Part shown: piece by piece, positions 21,660 to 30,845 of the stretch
How positions within the stretch are numbered: the first letter of the stretch is position 1
How the letters are laid out: each line of letters starts with the position of its first letter
Origin: Linum tenue
Lineage: Eukaryota > Streptophyta > Magnoliopsida > Malpighiales > Linaceae
DNA: 64,000 bases
Reading direction: 5' to 3'
Assembly (NCBI GenBank): GCA_946122785.1
Contig: CAMGYJ010000010.1
Coordinates: 51,770,162 to 51,834,161, forward strand
Notes under the pieces: model-generated
Told to the model about the DNA's origin: nothing
The model's database searches: none
The model's input: only the letters and a program-made list of their open reading frames with translations
Translations under genes and position numbers: made by a program

Positions 21660-22131
21660 TTGGTATTATCTCCCGAGCACGAATTTTCATCGCCTCCTCA
21701 TTCTTCTCCTCCATTCCTCCAAAAATGCTCCAAGATTGACCTCTCGATTCTCCCCTGGAGTCCCGATCAGCTTGGCATCAAGCAGATCGGCGGTATGAAT
21801 TCCAGGAATCATCGTGCAGATCATCATCAGCTGAATGGATCAGGCGAGGATAGCAGCTTTACGACGCCGGAGAGGGAGGGGGAGCGGGGGTTTTCGTGGG
21901 CCTCCGAGCCAGCTGGCGGGGAGCGGTGTTCGTCGTGGTCGCCGTGCTCTCCGGCCTACTTCATCCGGAGCCGGAACAGAGGGAGGTCAACGACTGGCAC
22001 GGCCGCAGATGGCGACTTCGGGGAAGAGGAGGACTCCGCCCATCGCAGCACCGGCGACGATGCTCCGGCGGGCGGGCGTAGGAGTGGGAGGACGTCTACA
22101 ACTACTTTTGCCTTGAGATTTCGTGACCACG
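21660..22131 (+). CDS. hypothetical GC-rich exon-like ORF
   Basis: A GC-rich island in AT-rich surroundings with an open frame of over 150 codons, rich in Ser, Gly, Arg, Glu and Thr (for example GSGEDSSFTTPERE). No domain recognised. A possible donor G|GTCAGT lies at 22131-22132, and the next recognised gene starts 370 bp further on. It could be a 5' exon of that gene, an independent fragment, or the G+C-rich part of an unrecognised element. Confidence 0.25.
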
Positions 22132-22498
22132 GTCAGTATTTTTATTTTGGATTGCGCTTTCAAAGTCGTAAACGTACAACTGAAATTCTAATGATCTCCC
22201 CCATATATGCCTGGAATTATCTTAAAATAATGAGACCGGATACTAAGCTAACTCCCCCCATATAATTAGTAAGCTAATCAATTTTTATAAGAACTCCACT
22301 TTTGAATAATTATGATGAATTGTTTCTGAAAAGTCTTGTGGTCATAATCTTTCTTTACTTTATTGAGCTTATCATTCATAAAATTTTTAGTAATTACAAG
22401 TTGTTCCTACCCCAAACAACTTGAATATAATTGTTTAATGAGAAGTTATTATTGCATTCTAAGTTTTTATTTGAGTAACTCATCTCAATAACTCGAAA

Positions 22499-23103
22499 AT
22501 GATGGATGTGAATCTAGTGAAGATGGGGCCAAAGTTAACTGAAACAATGAAAGGCAAGTTGAAGCTCGGCACTAAAATACTCAAAGAAGGCGGGTGGGAG
22601 AATGTTTTCAAGCAAATTTTCGGACAAAATGAAGGAGAAGAACAACTCCTCAAGGCATCCCAATGTTATTTGTCCACCACCACTGGTCCCATTGCCGGAA
22701 TCCTTTTCATATCTACGTTAAAAGTCGCCTTTTGCAGTGATATGCCCATCGCAGTTCATGCACCTTGTGGAAAATTGCTTATTCGATGGCCTTACAAGGT
22801 ACATATATTCATTATGATCGAATCAAAATTGTTGAGGTAAACGAGCTGGCTCTTTACAATGAATATATGTTTCAAAATTCGCTAAAATACTTTGTATTTG
22901 TGTGTGTTGAGAAGGTGGTGATTCCAGTTAAGGTGATCAAATTGGTCAAACAGAGCGAGAACATGGAGAAGCCATCACAGAAGTACATAGAGGTTGTAAC
23001 CGAAGATGACCACGAGTTTTGGTTCATGGGCTTCTTACGCTTTGAGAAAGCTTTCACGAATCTACAAAAGGTGGTTTCAAAAGTATGCAACGAGGGAGAT
23101 TAG
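22499..23103 (+). CDS. GEM-like GRAM-domain protein
   Basis: Two exons, 22499-22798 and 22915-23103, joined across a 116-bp phase-0 intron (TACAAG|GTACAT ... GAGAAG|GTGGTG), encode 162 residues. Seen: KMGPKLTETMKGKLKLG, then GGWENVFKQIFG, YLSTTTGPIAGILFIS, KVAFCSD, the exon junction YK-VVIPVK, KPSQKYIEVVTEDDHEFWFMGF and a final amphipathic helix. This is the conserved GRAM domain of plant GEM-like/GER proteins, which bind membranes or phosphoinositides; relatives act in epidermal patterning and ABA responses. Relatives usually have 40-100 more N-terminal residues. An in-frame stop at 22472-22474 is followed by an AG in a T-rich tract, so a spliced upstream exon is possible. Both exons are free of stops, so the gene could be functional. 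Confidence 0.85.
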
Positions 23104-23319
23104 TTAGTGTTATTGGTAGTTGATTCATTAAGGCAGGCGAAAAAGATTACATACCAGCTAACTCGTTAGCTTTATACGTATAAATTGTGAGAAAACTATG
23201 TAGTTACCCAAGTAAAAGAACAACGCATGTGTATTGTTAGGCAATTGTTCTAGCCCTATATATCCTTTTTCATGTATAAATGCTTACATGGTATTCTTTC
23301 GGTTCTTCATAGTAACTTG

Positions 23320-23592
23320 TGTTAGAGAGTGGTATAAGATCCAGCGTAACCTTTTCCCAACAACTCGAGTTATTGGGATCAACTGGTTCATGACATGGTA
23401 ACAGAGCCTAGAACCAAAAGGTCATGTGTTCGAATCTCCACGACCCCCAATATTAACTGTTGTCTTTCAAGCACATGGTATGGTGGGCCTGTGCAAACTT
23501 CAAGCCCGTGGGTTGGCTTTCGTTTGAGGGGGCGTGTTAGAGAGTGGTATAAGATCCAGCGTAACCTTCTCCCAACAACTCGAGTTATTGAT
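23320..23592 (+). mobile_element. TRIM-like retrotransposon
   Basis: The left LTR, 23320-23395, begins TGTTAGAGAGTGG and ends CATGACA. It is followed at once by a Met-tRNA-type primer-binding site TGGTAACAGAGCC (consensus TGGTATCAGAGCC). A short non-coding interior of 139 bp ends in the purine tract TTTGAGGGGGCG, directly before a second TGTTAGAGAGTGG copy at 23535. The second LTR matches to about 23590 and then diverges, so the right end is truncated and no target duplication can be read. Confidence 0.75.
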
Positions 23593-23599
23593 GAGATAA

Positions 23600-24152
23600 T
23601 TTTCCTTCTTTTAAAATTTATAATAGATCGATCAATAACAGATTCTAAAAGTTAACATTATCATATCCATTATCCCTTGAAGGGAATTCTTACTTGCGAT
23701 TCGTGCCTTATAGATCTCAGATTGTTTTTACAACTTAGATATGCTCAATTCAAAAGAATTTAACTTGTTCATTGATTCGACGAACTATTATGCGAGTTTA
23801 GACAATTGAGCTCTTAAACATTCTCATACGTTTGTTTAAATTATATTGTATAGAATGCTCAATGGTAGAAATAGTATAAAGTAAGTACTATCGTATAACA
23901 TGTTGCATGGCTTGACATATGTTACATACAACAATGCTTTTGTTACACCACCCCGCCCAAAAGGAAACACCATACGAAAAACACAACCATACCTCTACCC
24001 CCATCACAATACTCTCACAAATAATAATGCCCCCCAACAAAGAAACGAACAATGACACAACTTGAGACAAAGAAGGCAATATTCTTAACCAACACAGTCA
24101 ATCATTATTGGGCTTACAGCCCATCGACTACAACAGATCGAACTGCTGCACC
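23600..24152. other. no gene seen
   Basis: AT-rich spacer between the TRIM relic and the 3' end of the Kunitz gene. It should contain that gene's minus-strand 3' untranslated region. Confidence 0.5.
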
Positions 24153-24267
24153 TCAGACCTTCTTGAACTGGTCCAGAAGAGGCTCATGATTAGTAAGAGC
24201 AAGCCTGCGGGCCTGACTGGCATCAACAAAGACCCCGACGTCCTTACACGACACGTGGCATTCTTTG

Positions 24268-25047
24268 TATAGGAGTTTTAAGAATAGTAGTGTGTATTAT
24301 TATGAAACCACAAAGGGGTTTATATTGATTACAAGACTTGGACAATAAGTAAGAGAACCACAATGCTAAAAGGACACGGTAATACTAAGAACTATACTAT
24401 AAGGACAAGAAAATATAAGAATATTCCTAATCTATCTCTAACACGCCCCCGCAAGATGATGCTGTGAAGAACAACATCAATTTTGACCAAAATACGCCAA
24501 TCTTGAAGAACACGGCCCCGCAATGTGATGGTGTATAATGTGATGCAAACTCGTCGAACTCTCGTGCTTGAAGAGCGAAGCCAACTAACTGTCGTCTTGG
24601 AGAAGTAGAAATCATCAAACTTGCAATTCATACGTTGCAACGAAACTCACTCGTTGTAAAAAATTGACCGGAAACGAGATGAACAATAATCAATTGGTTT
24701 TAACGATACCAATAAACGTAAACTGGTGTAGGACACGAGGCATTCATCCGAATGACCGTTGTCGGAGAAGCTTTCTTCGTTCCATACACGTGAAGAAGAG
24801 ATGGCTGGAGGATGACCGTGGCTCCGCCATATAATTCTCCAAGACGACGGTTAGTTGGCTTCTCTGATACCATATAGGAGTTTTAGGAATAGTAGTGTGT
24901 ATTATTATGAAACCACAAAGGGGTTTATATAGATTACAAGACTTGGACAATAAGTAAGAGACCACAATACTAAAACGATACGGTAATACTAAGAACTATA
25001 CTATAAGGACAAGGAAATATAAGATTATTCCTAATCTATCTCTAACA
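24268..25047 (-). mobile_element. TRIM/SMART-type non-autonomous LTR retrotransposon
   Basis: 780 bp on the minus strand. LTRs at 24268-24443 (176 bp) and 24873-25047 (175 bp) differ at about eight sites. The LTR begins TGTTAGAGATAG and contains a TATA-like CTATATAAACC. The primer-binding site TGGTATCAGAGAAGCC directly follows the 5' LTR (minus strand, 24872 downwards), and a purine tract TTGCGGGGGCG precedes the 3' LTR. The 429-bp interior is non-coding. Flanks CTTTG and CCTTG are a 5-bp target duplication with one mismatch. It sits inside the Kunitz coding sequence. Confidence 0.92.
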
Positions 25048-25192
25048 CCTTGCATGTCGACGAGCAGGCTACGATCTTGAACAAAACAGGGGCCTTTCCA
25101 CCATGATTATGCTGCTTCACCCTAAAGATCTTGAACCAATTTGATGCCTCAGACCGATGGTCAATCTCCTTCTCGCCGCGGACCGCCACGAA

Positions 25193-25674
25193 TAGAGGTG
25201 GGCAAACGGTTCGGTAAACCCAAACCGAACCAAAACCGAACTAAACCAAACCGAAATCGAAGTAATGCTATTCGGCTCGGAATTCGGAAGGAAAATATGG
25301 ATAGTTCGGAAACCAGAATTCTTTCAATCGAACCGAATTTCCGAATTTCTCACCGAAAAATCGAAATACTATAATTGCAAGCTCCAAATTGTGGATTTTT
25401 ATGTTTGTAGTTGTTTTAGACTTAAATATTTGAAATGTTTTATGACTTATGTGTTGAAAAGTTTGATTTTATCATTGATGATGCATATAATTGATATTTA
25501 TTGTTTATATTAGGGGTGAAAAATAATTTAAAAGTGAGAAAATACAAGTAGCTTCACAAATTCGGTTTTGGGTGAAAAACCGAACCAAACTGAATTATAA
25601 TTTGGTTTAAACCGACCAAACCGAATTATAATTTTGGTTCAGTCGAAACCGAACCGACCGAATGCCCACCCCTA
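25193..25674. mobile_element. hAT MITE with 8-bp TSD
   Basis: 482 bp bounded by TAGAGGTGGGCA and TGCCCACCCCTA, with a perfect 8-bp duplication GCCACGAA at 25185-25192 and 25675-25682. Subterminal regions are full of short AACCGAA/TTCGGTT repeats, a usual property of hAT ends. Non-coding. Inserted in the Kunitz frame. Confidence 0.93.
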
Positions 25675-25799
25675 GCCACGAACCATTTTTGTGCTTGGCT
25701 CACCTGACACACCGTCGATTTCGTGCAGGCCGAGGAAGCCGCGAACTGGACGTTCAGATCCATGGCGCCAAAGATGATCACGGGGTGGTGCTTGTTGCC

Positions 25800-26068
25800 T
25801 GCGCGGGGGAAAATGTGTAAAATAAACAAATGCGGAAAAGAAGAACACAAGATTTATGTGGTATCCCCGGAAATCCGGCACTAATCCACGGAGAGCACAG
25901 CTCTCATGAAGCAATCTCACTAGTTTGTAGTCTGTAAGTTTTTGGCTAGGGTTCTTGGGAAACCCAGTACACAAACAAGCCTTATATACCCTTCAGCTAG
26001 CATACGGGTACATAGGAAAAATACAAAAGGCCACATAATAAAATGAAAACGTCCAAGTAAGTCTAATA
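25800..26068 (-). repeat. Copia 3' LTR
   Basis: 269 bp between the polypurine tract and the Kunitz sequence. It carries a TATA-like GTATATAAGG (minus strand, near 25981-25990). Having only one LTR prevents a target-duplication test. Confidence 0.7.
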
Positions 26069-26075
26069 CTCCCCC

Positions 26076-27892
26076 TCAAGCTGAAGCATGAAGGTTACAA
26101 ATGTCAAGTTTGGACAATAAAGCATGAAACTGCTCCGTTCCCAACGCCTTAGTGAAGATGTCGGCGAGCTGGGAACTGGTATGCACCTTGCGCGGCTCAA
26201 TCTCCCCAGAAATTACACGCTCACGAACGAAGTGACAGTCCATATTGCCGTGTTTACTACGCTCGTGGAAGACAAGATTAGCGGCTATATGGAGAGCAGC
26301 CTGGTTGTCACAGTAAAGCGGAGTGGGAGACTGCTGTGGAACACGCGACTCACCCAGCAAAAATCGAAGCCATAAGATCTCACTAGTGGCACTATCCATG
26401 GCGCGATACTCAGCTTTAGCTGACGAACGAGCTACAACGCGTTGCTTCTTATCCCGCCAAGAGACAGGGGCGCCGCCCAACTAGATATAATAGCCCGTCA
26501 TAAAACGACGAGCCGACTGGCAAACTGCCCAGTCAGCATCACAATAAGCTGTAAGATCCAACGAACCAGTAGCAGGTAAGAAAAGACCTTGCCCAGGTGC
26601 CGCTTTGAGATAGCGGAGGACTCGGTGAGCAGCAGCAACATGACCCGGGAAATGGTCTCTTCGTGATCTCCAATCAAAATGATATCATCGACATAGATCA
26701 AGGCAACAACATAAATACCAGGTGCCTCATAAATGAGAAGCGAGTGATTTGCACGTGAAACTGTGAACCCAAACTCGACCAAGGTGGCAGTGAACTTAGC
26801 ATACCAATTACGCGATGCTTGGCAAAGACCATACAGGGACTTTCGAAGACGACAAATGCGTGAATCACCTTCCTTGGAAAACCCTGGTGGTACATGCAAA
26901 TATACCTCCTCTTCAAGATCACCGTGGAGGAACGCATTATTTACGTCGAGCTGGTGAAGTGGCCAACCCTTTGGAGCTGCAACAGCTAGAAGAACATGCA
27001 CAGTGACTAGCTTCGCGACGGGGGCATATGTATCATGAAAATCAATCCCCTGTAATTGAGTAAAGCCTTTGGAAACAAGACAAACTTTAAAGCGCTCAAC
27101 TGAGCCGTCGAGATTAAACTTGATCTTGTATACCCATTTGCAATCAATGACATGTTTCCCAGGCGATAGATACTCCAGAGTCCAATTCCCATTAGCAACC
27201 AGTGCATCAATATCCTTCTGCATGGCCTCACGCCACTGTCGGTACTGGGCAGCTTGGGAGAAATGACACGGCTCGACAAGGTAAGTCATGGCAGCCAAGA
27301 ACGCACAATGATTAGCAGAAAAACGATGATAACTCACGTAATCAGAAATAGAAAAGAGTACATGATTAGAGGACGAACCCGATAACTCAACCTCATAGGG
27401 AGCAAGGTGAGAAGGTGGACGTCGGTCGCGGGTTGGATTGCGACGAGGTGGCGGGATAAGAGGAGCTGCTCCGTCTGGAGGGACATCGGCGGCGGAGGTA
27501 TGGGGATCATTAGCACTGGTGGAAGAGGGTGAATCGGACACGGGGGACACTGCTTCTTCATGAACCAAGGAAGACCCAGCACTAACCTGGTTGACTGGCT
27601 TGTCATCCGCCAACGAGAGCTCCCCCTCAGCACGTAGCTCGTGCATGGGAAGCTCATGCAACACTGTAGGCGGAGTGGGAGGAGACTGCGATAAAGGAGC
27701 AGCAGGCAACTTCTCGCGGAAAGGAAATGCATCCTCCACAAAATGGATGTCCCGAGAAACAATGATTTTACGGGAGGTGAGATCAAACACACGATAACCC
27801 TTATGGGAACCTGGATAGCTGACAAAGACACCCGCACGCCCACGATTAGCAAACTTATCAAGATTATGGTGGGTATCCTTAGTGTAGACAAC
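26076..27892 (-). pseudogene. Copia pol fragment (integrase end, RT, RNase H)
   Basis: Translation from 27892 downward gives the copia SH3-like segment (NLDKFANRGRAGVFVSYPG), a Pro/Ser-rich linker, then RT with NWTLEYL, CKWVYKIK, LDVNNAFLHGDLEEEVY and YVDDIILIG. After GDHEETIS the RT thumb is deleted and a different frame resumes at VLRYLKA...AYCDADWA, continuing into RNase H (SWRDKKQRVVARSSAKAEYRA, LYCDNQAALHIA, FVRERV, ADIFTKAL). The YVDD motif is intact, but the deletion, a frameshift near 26640 and a stop near 26481 abolish function. Confidence 0.88.
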
Positions 27893-28363
27893 CAGTCTCC
27901 ATTTGGGATGGGCTTTCCTACTCAACCAACCGACCCAACCATGAACTTGGGGGGACCAAGGAATGAGAGCTGTTAATGGCAGCGCACAATCATTAACAAA
28001 CAATTCTGGTAGCACCGGTCAGTCTCCTCCTCCTCAAAGACCTGGAAATAGTCTCAGCGGCCAGCCACCTCAGAATTTCAACGTGGGTGGGAGGGGATTT
28101 GTGCCTCAACCAACCAACCAACCAACCAACAAACCAACCAACCAACCAACCCAACCATGAACATGGGAGACCATGCAACGATGCCTATTAATAGCAGCGT
28201 GCAATCAGCAACCAACATTCCTGGCAGCACCAGTCAGTCTCCTCAGCAATCTGGAAATAGTTTCAGGAGCCAGCCGCGTCAGAATTTCAGTGTGGGTTCC
28301 ATTCGCGGAAGGAACCCCTTTCATCGCGGAGGTGGTCATTTTGGAGGCAGGGGAGGTAGATAG
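27893..28363 (+). pseudogene. 3' part of a Gly/Arg-rich (RGG-like) protein gene
   Basis: Plus-strand sequence directly next to the Copia break codes for Pro/Gln/Asn/Ser-rich protein ending GRNPFHRGGGHFGGRGGR and TAG at 28361. RGG tails are common in RNA-binding proteins, but no folded domain is visible, so the family is not named. Two tandem copies of a module starting CCAACCATGAAC (about 27938 and 28152) differ, and the frame shifts twice: once in copy 1 near 27970 and once inside a CCAA microsatellite (28106-28156). Probably a decayed gene end whose 5' part was lost with the Copia insertion or a later deletion. Confidence 0.5.
28106..28156. repeat. (CCAA)n microsatellite
   Basis: An imperfect CCAA tract of about 50 bp inside the Gly/Arg-rich gene fragment; its length change explains one of the frameshifts. 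Confidence 0.85.
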
Positions 28364-29341
28364 TCTCACCTGACTGACTATGTTCATTGTTGTAAGATCA
28401 TTGCTAGTGTTTGTTGTTTAACTTTTATTGAGAGGCTAGTGCTTGTTATTTTGAGGTTATCAATGACTCGAGTTTTGGGTGTAAACAAACTGTGGCTGTA
28501 GCTTGAAGTGTTCCATTTTGTATATGGTTTCCTCTCTCTTCAGCTCCTGTTTATTGATGAGAAGCGCATTCATTCAATCATGGTGTTACGTTGTCCGTCT
28601 GTTGGAGCAGCTCTGTGGCCAAGTTTTGTGTTTTGTTTTACAAGAACGAATGCCAATGCTCTGTGGTCAAGTACAGAAATCCTGGACTTCTCCAGCCGTA
28701 CGAGAAGAATTCTTGGAATGAAAACAATTTGCTTCTTATATAATTAACTCAACATCTATATTAGAAGTCCGATTGTCTGTGGGCTTCCATGCCTCTCTTT
28801 CATTGATGTGGTTGTGATCAAGGTCAGATGGAATAACCCTGTTAAATTGGCAAGGGGACTATCGACTATGTGCATGAAGGTGGTTCTTTTTCATCCATAA
28901 TACTAGCTAGCTAGGTCTCTTCTTTTCTCTGAGATACTTTGGCTTGAACGACCATAACTTACATAAACTGCAGTCAAGGGTTGAGAGCATTACTGCACCT
29001 AGGTGCTAAACAAGGCTTGCATCTGTATTTCGTAGAGTATTTCCGGATACTTTGCTTTTTTCTTTACTTGCAGAAGGAGGCAACAAGAAGATAACAGCAA
29101 GGGAGGATCTTACAAGATTAAACCACCTCTTCCTCCTGAATGTAAATGGTTATGGTGGTCTGTAATTAAGGTCGCGTAACGTTGGAGTTTATGGGCATCT
29201 CGGCAAAGCTGGGAGGCAGGCTGTATTTGGCCGAGAGGCAAGAAGTGTTGGCCGAGGCGAAAAGAGCATCTCTGTTAAAACGTTGCAAATAATCTTTAGC
29301 GTGGTGAGGGAGACAATTGAATGCTTGCAAGTTGCAACTAT
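28364..29341. other. no gene seen
   Basis: Likely 3' untranslated and flanking DNA of the preceding fragment. No further coding sequence recognised up to the Athila target site. Confidence 0.5.
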
Positions 29342-29346
29342 ACAAG

Positions 29347-30698
29347 TGATAGACCGTTAATTGCACGTGTTTTTACCCATATTCTTATACCGTTTGAGAT
29401 GTTAATTCTCGTGTTTTAGGCCGATTTCACGCTAGGTTATTCTTGTTTATGATATTTCAGGTCCTAGTACGTGAATGAAGGCTTGAGAGCGAGTTTGGGG
29501 TCGATTGGACGAAGATCGGACGTGTGGCAAGGCGCTGAGGAGGCCACACGAGCACTCCTAAAACTCACACGGCCGTGCAAGTCACACATGTGTCCGTGTG
29601 GGATTAAGCGAGGCTTCACACGGGCATGATGGAAATTCCACATGGCCGTGTGCCCTTGGCCGTGTGGGAAGCCTGAAGTCCAATTATTCGAGACGTAGCA
29701 TTTTGGAACTCACACGGGCATCTGGGTAAGCCACACGGCCGTGTGGCCTGCCCGTGGTATCGGGAAATCTGGGTTTTAACCCAATTCCGAGCCAAAAGTG
29801 AGGGAATCAACTTTTTGGAGCAAAAACAGAGCCATAGAGAGAGAAAGTGCGAAGAACTCATCCTAAGAGTGGTTTTGGAGCTGGGTTTCATCAAATCAAG
29901 CTTGGAGATCATCATAGGAGTGAAAATCATCACCCCATAGCAGATTCTTCCCATTGTTATGAGTATGACTGCTTTGTATTCTGTTTTCCCCTCTCTCTCT
30001 ATTGAGTAGAACTTTCTCTCACTTGGGTATGAAGAACCCTAGTTCCATGTGTTAGGGATCTTGATTGTAATGACTTGGGATTGTTATACTGCTTGATTAT
30101 AATCGAATGATGCATGATTCATTGAATTAATTGAAGTCTGGCCAGCTTTTCTTGATTTCTGCTGCAACCTGAGATAGATAGAATCTGATTAGGTTGTTAG
30201 AGCTACATCATTCGGTAGTAGTGGATTGGCTATACGAGAGTTAGCCAATCTACTGTTTTGTACTGGAATCCAATTCCAGTAGTGGAGTTCTGTGTTCATA
30301 GCCTCAGCTTTCTATTCCGGTGAAGACTAGTCGTCTGCCGGGTAGTTTGACTGAGAGGGCTTGGTCAGCTTAAGAGATTCCAAGCTACTGTCGGATCTTC
30401 CGCAGTTTAATCAACAGTAAATCAACCCAGGGTAATTACAATTGAGACCTAACTAAGGAGCTAGGGGGACTCATTCCCGAGTGACTCTTCCTTTGCTTTA
30501 GAAAACCGAACCATTTCCTGCTTTCTTACTGCTTTTAGTTAAAACAACAATCACTCGACTTAGTTTGCTAGATAATAGATAATCACGGAGTAGGCAGTAG
30601 ATCTAGACCCCGGGTTGACATTAGAACTTGCTACTTTACTGCATTCCCAGACTGCGATTACACTTGGTCGCAGTTTGGTGTTGTGTTTTAGCGTGTCA
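29347..30698 (+). repeat. element A 5' LTR (1352 bp)
   Basis: Carries a cluster of CACACGGCCGTGTG-type palindromes at 29570-29750. Compared with the 3' LTR it has about 212 extra bp (about 30080-30300), so the other LTR has lost that piece. Confidence 0.92.
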
Positions 30699-30704
30699 AG
30701 TTTT

Positions 30705-30722
30705 TGGCGCCGTTGCCGGGGA
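30705..30722 (+). promoter_or_regulatory. element A primer-binding site
   Basis: TGGCGCCGTTGCCGGGGA, complementary to the 3' end of tRNA-Asp and typical of Athila elements, starts 6 bp after the LTR end. Confidence 0.9.
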
Positions 30723-30845
30723 ACCTCTAGGTTATTGGAGAAACGTGAAAATTTGTTACTCTAGACTTTTTTCTTTACTGCATTTTTCTCTCTTCCACCT
30801 GTGTGCCTTCACGGGTTGCTTTTGCTGGTTGTGTGCAGGTAGTGC

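Larger units (their letters stand above)
24153..25799 (-). pseudogene. Kunitz-type (STI) protease inhibitor, split by three insertions
   Basis: Three minus-strand blocks keep one reading frame when the insertions are ignored: 25799-25675, 25192-25048 and 24267-24153. Family features in order: MDLNVQFAASSAC (family STDLNIxFSA..C), STVCQV (usually STVWxV; Trp to Cys here), KWFVAVRGE, EASNWFKIFRVK, LFKIVACSSTC, CHVSCKDVGVFVD, RRLALTNHEPLLDQFKK then TGA at 24153-24155. Kunitz/miraculin-like proteins inhibit serine proteases and usually act in defence; they carry a signal peptide and two disulfides. Here the N-terminal third, including the signal peptide, is missing because a Copia LTR abuts at 25800. 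A TRIM interrupts the fold after CSSTCKE and a hAT MITE after WFVA. Apart from the insertions, the remaining frame has no stop. Confidence 0.85.
25800..27892 (-). mobile_element. Ty1/copia relic, 5'-truncated, with 3' LTR
   Basis: On the minus strand: end of integrase, RT, RNase H, a polypurine tract (AGCTTGAGGGGGAG, 26069-26082 as the reverse complement) and one LTR at 25800-26068. The LTR starts TATTAGAC, contains GTATATAAGG and ends ...CGCGCA at the Kunitz sequence. The 5' LTR, gag, protease and most of the integrase are missing; the break at about 27892 lies in the integrase C-terminal region. Confidence 0.85.

Noticed and set aside
30705..30722. tRNA-Asp-like sequence (also at 48983)
   Set aside because: Only the 18-base complement of a tRNA 3' end is present; it is a primer-binding site, not a tRNA gene.
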